Assembly (NCBI GenBank): GCA_025024175.1
Contig: QCXZ01000137.1
Span: 29,813,327 to 29,877,326 of the forward strand
Direction: 5' to 3'
DNA length: 64,000 nucleotides
Source: Rhyzopertha dominica
Taxonomy: Eukaryota; Arthropoda; Insecta; Coleoptera; Bostrichidae
The notes beneath the pieces are model-generated. The model was not told where the DNA came from. It worked only from the letters and a program-made list of their open reading frames with translations, and searched no databases. Of this stretch, positions 61,101 through 64,000 are shown in pieces; within the stretch, counting starts at the first letter, position 1, and the number at the start of each line of letters is the position of its first letter. Position numbers and translations under genes: made by a program.

Positions 61101-61445
61101 TTTTAGGACGTCATCATAAAAGCATTTTTTAAAAAATATTTTTTTAATTTGTTTTTTGCTTAGATATTTTAATAGGTACCTACTAAAAAAATTTGACAAA
61201 GCAAGAATTAGAATTTCCAACTACGTCTTCATCATAAGTTCCATTTAGTAGAAGTAACCTACCTGCAACCATATATTCTTCTAACAACCTGATTTCAGTT
61301 TTTTCCAGTTCAGCAATGTGTATCAAGGTAAAAAGTAACTGGTTAAGATAGGTAGATGAATTTAAAACATGTTCTAATCTGTGACTGCTAAACATGTTTA
61401 GATATCCAATTACCAATTTCAGGGACATCAGCTGTTCGTTCCTGT
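58110..61445 (-). CDS. Tti1: TTI1, TELO2-interacting protein 1 (3' part)
   Basis: HEAT-repeat scaffold of the TTT complex (TELO2-TTI1-TTI2), which stabilises PI3K-like kinases such as mTOR, ATM and ATR. Eight exons in transcript order (61445-61263, 60105-59896, 59844-59608, 59553-59315, 59255-58967, 58909-58603, 58553-58325, 58268-58110) join in frame to 616 residues. Family-typical segments are QLMSLKLVIGYLNMF, LLEEYMVA, ATWLLNELF, EGLGKLA, YLVLEKAGSSHPVMRLAGLR, MKACGYNNVTELININSDYF, LLPIVHLIWGPLVNRF, TLARMSQDFIRSR and PYLSIKQPIPLQEA. The human protein has about 430 residues before the first visible one, so the N-terminal exons lie unseen above 61445 or past the window. A 57-nt intron (58910-58966) is open in frame. 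A foldback element sits in the 1.2 kb intron. Confidence 0.93.
60881..61146. mobile_element. Foldback element in a TTI1 intron (0.27 kb)
   Basis: AGGAATGCTTCTATGATGAC at the left is inverted as GTCATCATAAAAGCATTTTT at the right. About 125 bp per arm pair (GACGTCCTAAAATAGTAAAT/TTACTACTTTTTAGGACG), centred near 61010 with almost no loop. No ORF is present. Confidence 0.8.
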
Positions 61446-62189
61446 CTGCAAAAAGATACAACAATGATACATATAAGTAAAAGTATTTTGGAGCTGAAAA
61501 GTAATGCAACACCTTATAGATGTGGTTTAATCCAGCATTGTGTTATGAATGTTACAAACAAAAAGAAGCGATAACGTTTTTACTACTTTGTCTCAGTATT
61601 TAGAGCACAAAATTTATAACTATTAACTAATAATCTAACTCATATTACTTACTGGTTTTACTAATGTTGATTACAAATTCTCGTTATGTCCTAAAAACAA
61701 TAGTTTTTCTTATTCCTCTGATCAATCGTTTCGTCTAGATTTGAAAATCTGACCACCACAACAAAACATTCATTCAATGCGAGCGGATGAGGGTAACATG
61801 ACATTATACATTTTGAAAAGTTAAATATTGCAGCATAGTGTTTTACACATAGTAATTTTTTACTTTTAGCTGAGCTAAAAATTCTATATGTGAAGCATTT
61901 TCGCTAACATCACCCGGCTCTGCAATATCCATATAATCAGAAGTTTGACAACATATAGGTATTCTAGCTGAATCACAAGAACTTTGGTTATTATCACTTG
62001 AAGAAAAAAAGTGTTTTTGGACTTCACTCATGCTGAGCTCTTTAACTATGACATAATTTCCTTTATCTTTGACAGAATGAATCCGGTTAAGTTAAAACTA
62101 TGGGAAGGATGCCTAATTGTAAGGTCTTCTGAGTAACTGATTGAAATCTAAAATATGTGAAAAGCATTTTTTTGCTTGGCCCGCCAAAA
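61446..62189 (-). other. Upstream of visible TTI1 exons, with an unassigned minus-strand ORF
   Basis: A minus-strand frame is open from about 62090 to 61843. It contains the ATG-initiated peptide MSEVQKHFFSSSDNNQSSCD and later IAEPGDVSENASHIEFLAQL. A donor-like AAAA|GTAAAA follows the codons for QLK at about 61861. It could be an exon of TTI1's divergent N-terminal half or of another gene. The phase does not fit the next TTI1 exon directly, so I leave it unassigned. Confidence 0.25.
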
Positions 62190-62530
62190 ACATTCGATTC
62201 GGTGGATCATGGTAGATAGCGCTGAAGTTGTCCACTATCGGTTTGAGAGGTAATATTCTTCAGTTGTTAATTTCTTTCTTAAGCCAGAGAGAAATTAATG
62301 TTGCATTCAATGATAGACAATCTAGTACGTGTGAGATAAATATTGGTGTGGCCCAGGGGTCTGTCCACTGATTTTTTTTATATTCATAAACGACTTACCA
62401 CACAGTATCACCTCGGGAATAACATTTATGTTTGCAGATGACACCACAGTTGTAACCGGACGAGATTATAATGAGGCAAATTGTTTGGCAGACCTCTGAC
62501 TTACCACAAATAGAACATTATATGGATCTC
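62190..62530 (+). mobile_element. Reverse transcriptase remnant of a non-LTR retrotransposon
   Basis: The + strand shows FDSVDH near 62195, GVAQGSV near 62345, and FIFINDLPHSITSGITFMFA followed by DDTTVVTGRDYNEAN near 62378-62470. These are RT-domain blocks including the catalytic FADD box of jockey/CR1-like LINEs. Frameshifts and stops separate the blocks, so the copy is dead. Confidence 0.8.
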
Positions 62531-63304
62531 AGCATTGACAGAACACAGATACCAAGGTCTTTGCAATAATTACTTTGTGTCCAATTATAATAATTTTTGT
62601 TACATTTTCTTGTTTAATTTGAATCACATATTAATCATTTGCTGTGACACTTTAAGAGGGAATATCGGCTGGGCACATAGTTTCTCAGCGACAAAAATTT
62701 ACGGTGGCCGGAGCATCAGGAGACATACATTTTGCAGTCACGTCTTCCTCAAATCCAATCACCCAATATAGTAATAATGCGCACAATTTGTACGAGTGTG
62801 TGGGCAGCATTTAGATTAGACCTCAGATAGGTAAATAGATAAGTTATACACTTTTTGCATTTTGTCCGATGTACCATTATTATTTTTAACTAACTGAAGA
62901 AAGAACGTAGGAAAATATAGATTTATTTATCAATATATGTTTGTAGGTATTATGATTCTTACCTGAATTTATTTCAAAGCTTGTGAAACTACACTACAGG
63001 TACTTATACCTATATTATCCAAAATATTCAGAATAATAGCTGCTCCAACACATATAAGTAGTGATCAGAATACATCTGTAATATTATTTAACATAAATAC
63101 ATACATCTGTGTGATTTTTTAAATGGTTTCTACTGTTCTAATAAATTACTAATTTTAGACATGAATACTTTCAATATAAAAGCAGATATAAGCTAAAGCA
63201 TGATATATTACAGTTACTTCTACAAGAATAGTTTTCAAGAAGAAATACAGAACTACAAAAGAATTTATAAAACTGACGTCAAATTCTTGACTTCAAACAA
63301 AAAA
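62531..63304. other. AT-rich DNA without a recognised gene
   Basis: No exon was recognised. The 78-codon + frame at 62535-62771 has no family features. Its left end may still be decayed LINE sequence. Confidence 0.4.
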
Positions 63305-64000
63305 GTAGCCTGCATGCCAACAGCACAAATAATATACAATCAATGATCAAATAAAGAATTTAAAATAGGACAACTAAAATTACAAAAATTATTCAAAATT
63401 ATAAAATTACCATTATCTATAATTTTGTATATTTCAAGAATTTCTAGAAAATTTAATTTTAAGGATTTAAATGATTTAAAGAGACAGTGTGTTTATATGA
63501 CAATAAATGATTTGCTAACGAAGAATTTGTATTAACTATATCAGTATTTTACTTTTTTTCATAATGCTTTAAATTGAAAAAGATCTTCCCGTTTGACCAA
63601 TATAAACAGAATTACAATCATTAGAAGAAAAACTATAAACTCCTGAATGATTCAAAACTGGAATTTTGTCTTCATTGCAAACAAAACGGGAAAACACACT
63701 GCCTACCGTACAAAATCCAATACTTATTCCATGAATATTTAAAACAATTTGAAAAATACAAAATCTTCGTTAGCAAATCATGTATTGTCATATAAACACA
63801 CTGCCTCTTTAAATAATTTAAATTCTTCACATGTTTGTAATAAATCCTCAAAATTATATTTTCTAGAAATTCTTGAAATATACAAAATTATAGATAACGG
63901 TAACATTACAATTTTGAAAGATTTTTGTTATTTTAGTTGTCCTATTTTAAATTCTTTATTTGATAATTGATTTCATATTTGTGCTTTTGGCATGCAGGCT
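63305..64000. mobile_element. Head-to-head Penelope-like element tails with a GIY-YIG remnant
   Basis: The minus strand, 63693 to 63574, encodes GVYSF … VYIGQTGRSF, the GIY-YIG nuclease signature of Penelope-like retroelements. It continues as SSLANHLLSYKHTVSLNHL. The plus strand from 63749 encodes the homologous SSLANHVLSYKHTASLNNL and LYFLEILEIYKIIDNGN. The arms are inverted copies (63305-63533 and about 63755-64000, including GGCATGCAGGCT at both outer ends) around a spacer of about 220 bp. The right arm runs off the window. The minus arm has stops. The plus arm is open for 73 codons. Confidence 0.75.

Noticed and set aside
1..64000. CRISPR arrays, operons, riboswitches, bacterial-type terminators
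   Set aside because: The window is intron-containing eukaryotic DNA; no regularly spaced direct repeats with unique spacers were seen.

Overview
This is an AT-rich eukaryotic window, almost certainly insect. It carries a class-2 (secreted) semaphorin, which is an arthropod-type gene. Its introns are a mix of about 41-60 nt and several kb, and it is dense in inverted-repeat transposable elements and Penelope-like and LINE remnants. A beetle is my weak guess; the only support is five TCAGG units (the beetle telomere motif) at 8579-8603, plus intron style and repeat style. No bacterial or viral gene is present. A few N bases show it is an assembled genomic scaffold. Splice sites were read by eye; summed exon lengths keep the reading frame open in all five multi-exon genes.

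Layout. 1-10846 has no recognisable gene and is probably the 5' intron or upstream region of the semaphorin. It holds a 1 kb foldback element, small MITEs and a GC-richer block at 7640-9540. 10847-19889 (+) is the 3' two-thirds of Semaphorin-2a (end of sema domain, PSI, Ig, basic tail), with a 2.1 kb foldback element in its last intron. 23880-31810 (+) is peter pan/PPAN (Brix domain, ribosome biogenesis). 31838-39603 (-) is TRMT11 (tRNA m2G10 methyltransferase), tail to tail with PPAN and only 27 bp between the stop codons. 39604-47411 is a repeat nest: an 830 bp inverted-repeat element, then a 3.3 kb inverted-repeat element with a second element inserted in its left arm. 47412-52836 (-) is EMC2 (ER membrane complex TPR subunit). 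52837-53374 looks like a shared bidirectional promoter, rich in TGACA/TGTCA motifs, between EMC2 and a 1027-residue C2H2 zinc-finger gene (53698-56781, +). 58110-61445 (-) is the 3' part of TTI1 (TELO2-interacting protein 1), convergent with the zinc-finger gene. 61846-64000 holds an unassigned ORF, an RT remnant and a head-to-head pair of Penelope-like tails.

The genes are unrelated single-copy genes (axon guidance, ribosome assembly, tRNA modification, ER insertion, PIKK assembly, transcription) and form no pathway. The notable structure lies between and inside them. At least eight large inverted repeats sit in introns or intergenic DNA and would form long RNA hairpins if transcribed. Two 57-nt introns (Semaphorin-2a and TTI1) are stop-free and a multiple of three, so they are easily mistaken for coding sequence. 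An alternative splice acceptor in the zinc-finger gene would switch between a 9-codon uORF and an N-terminal extension.
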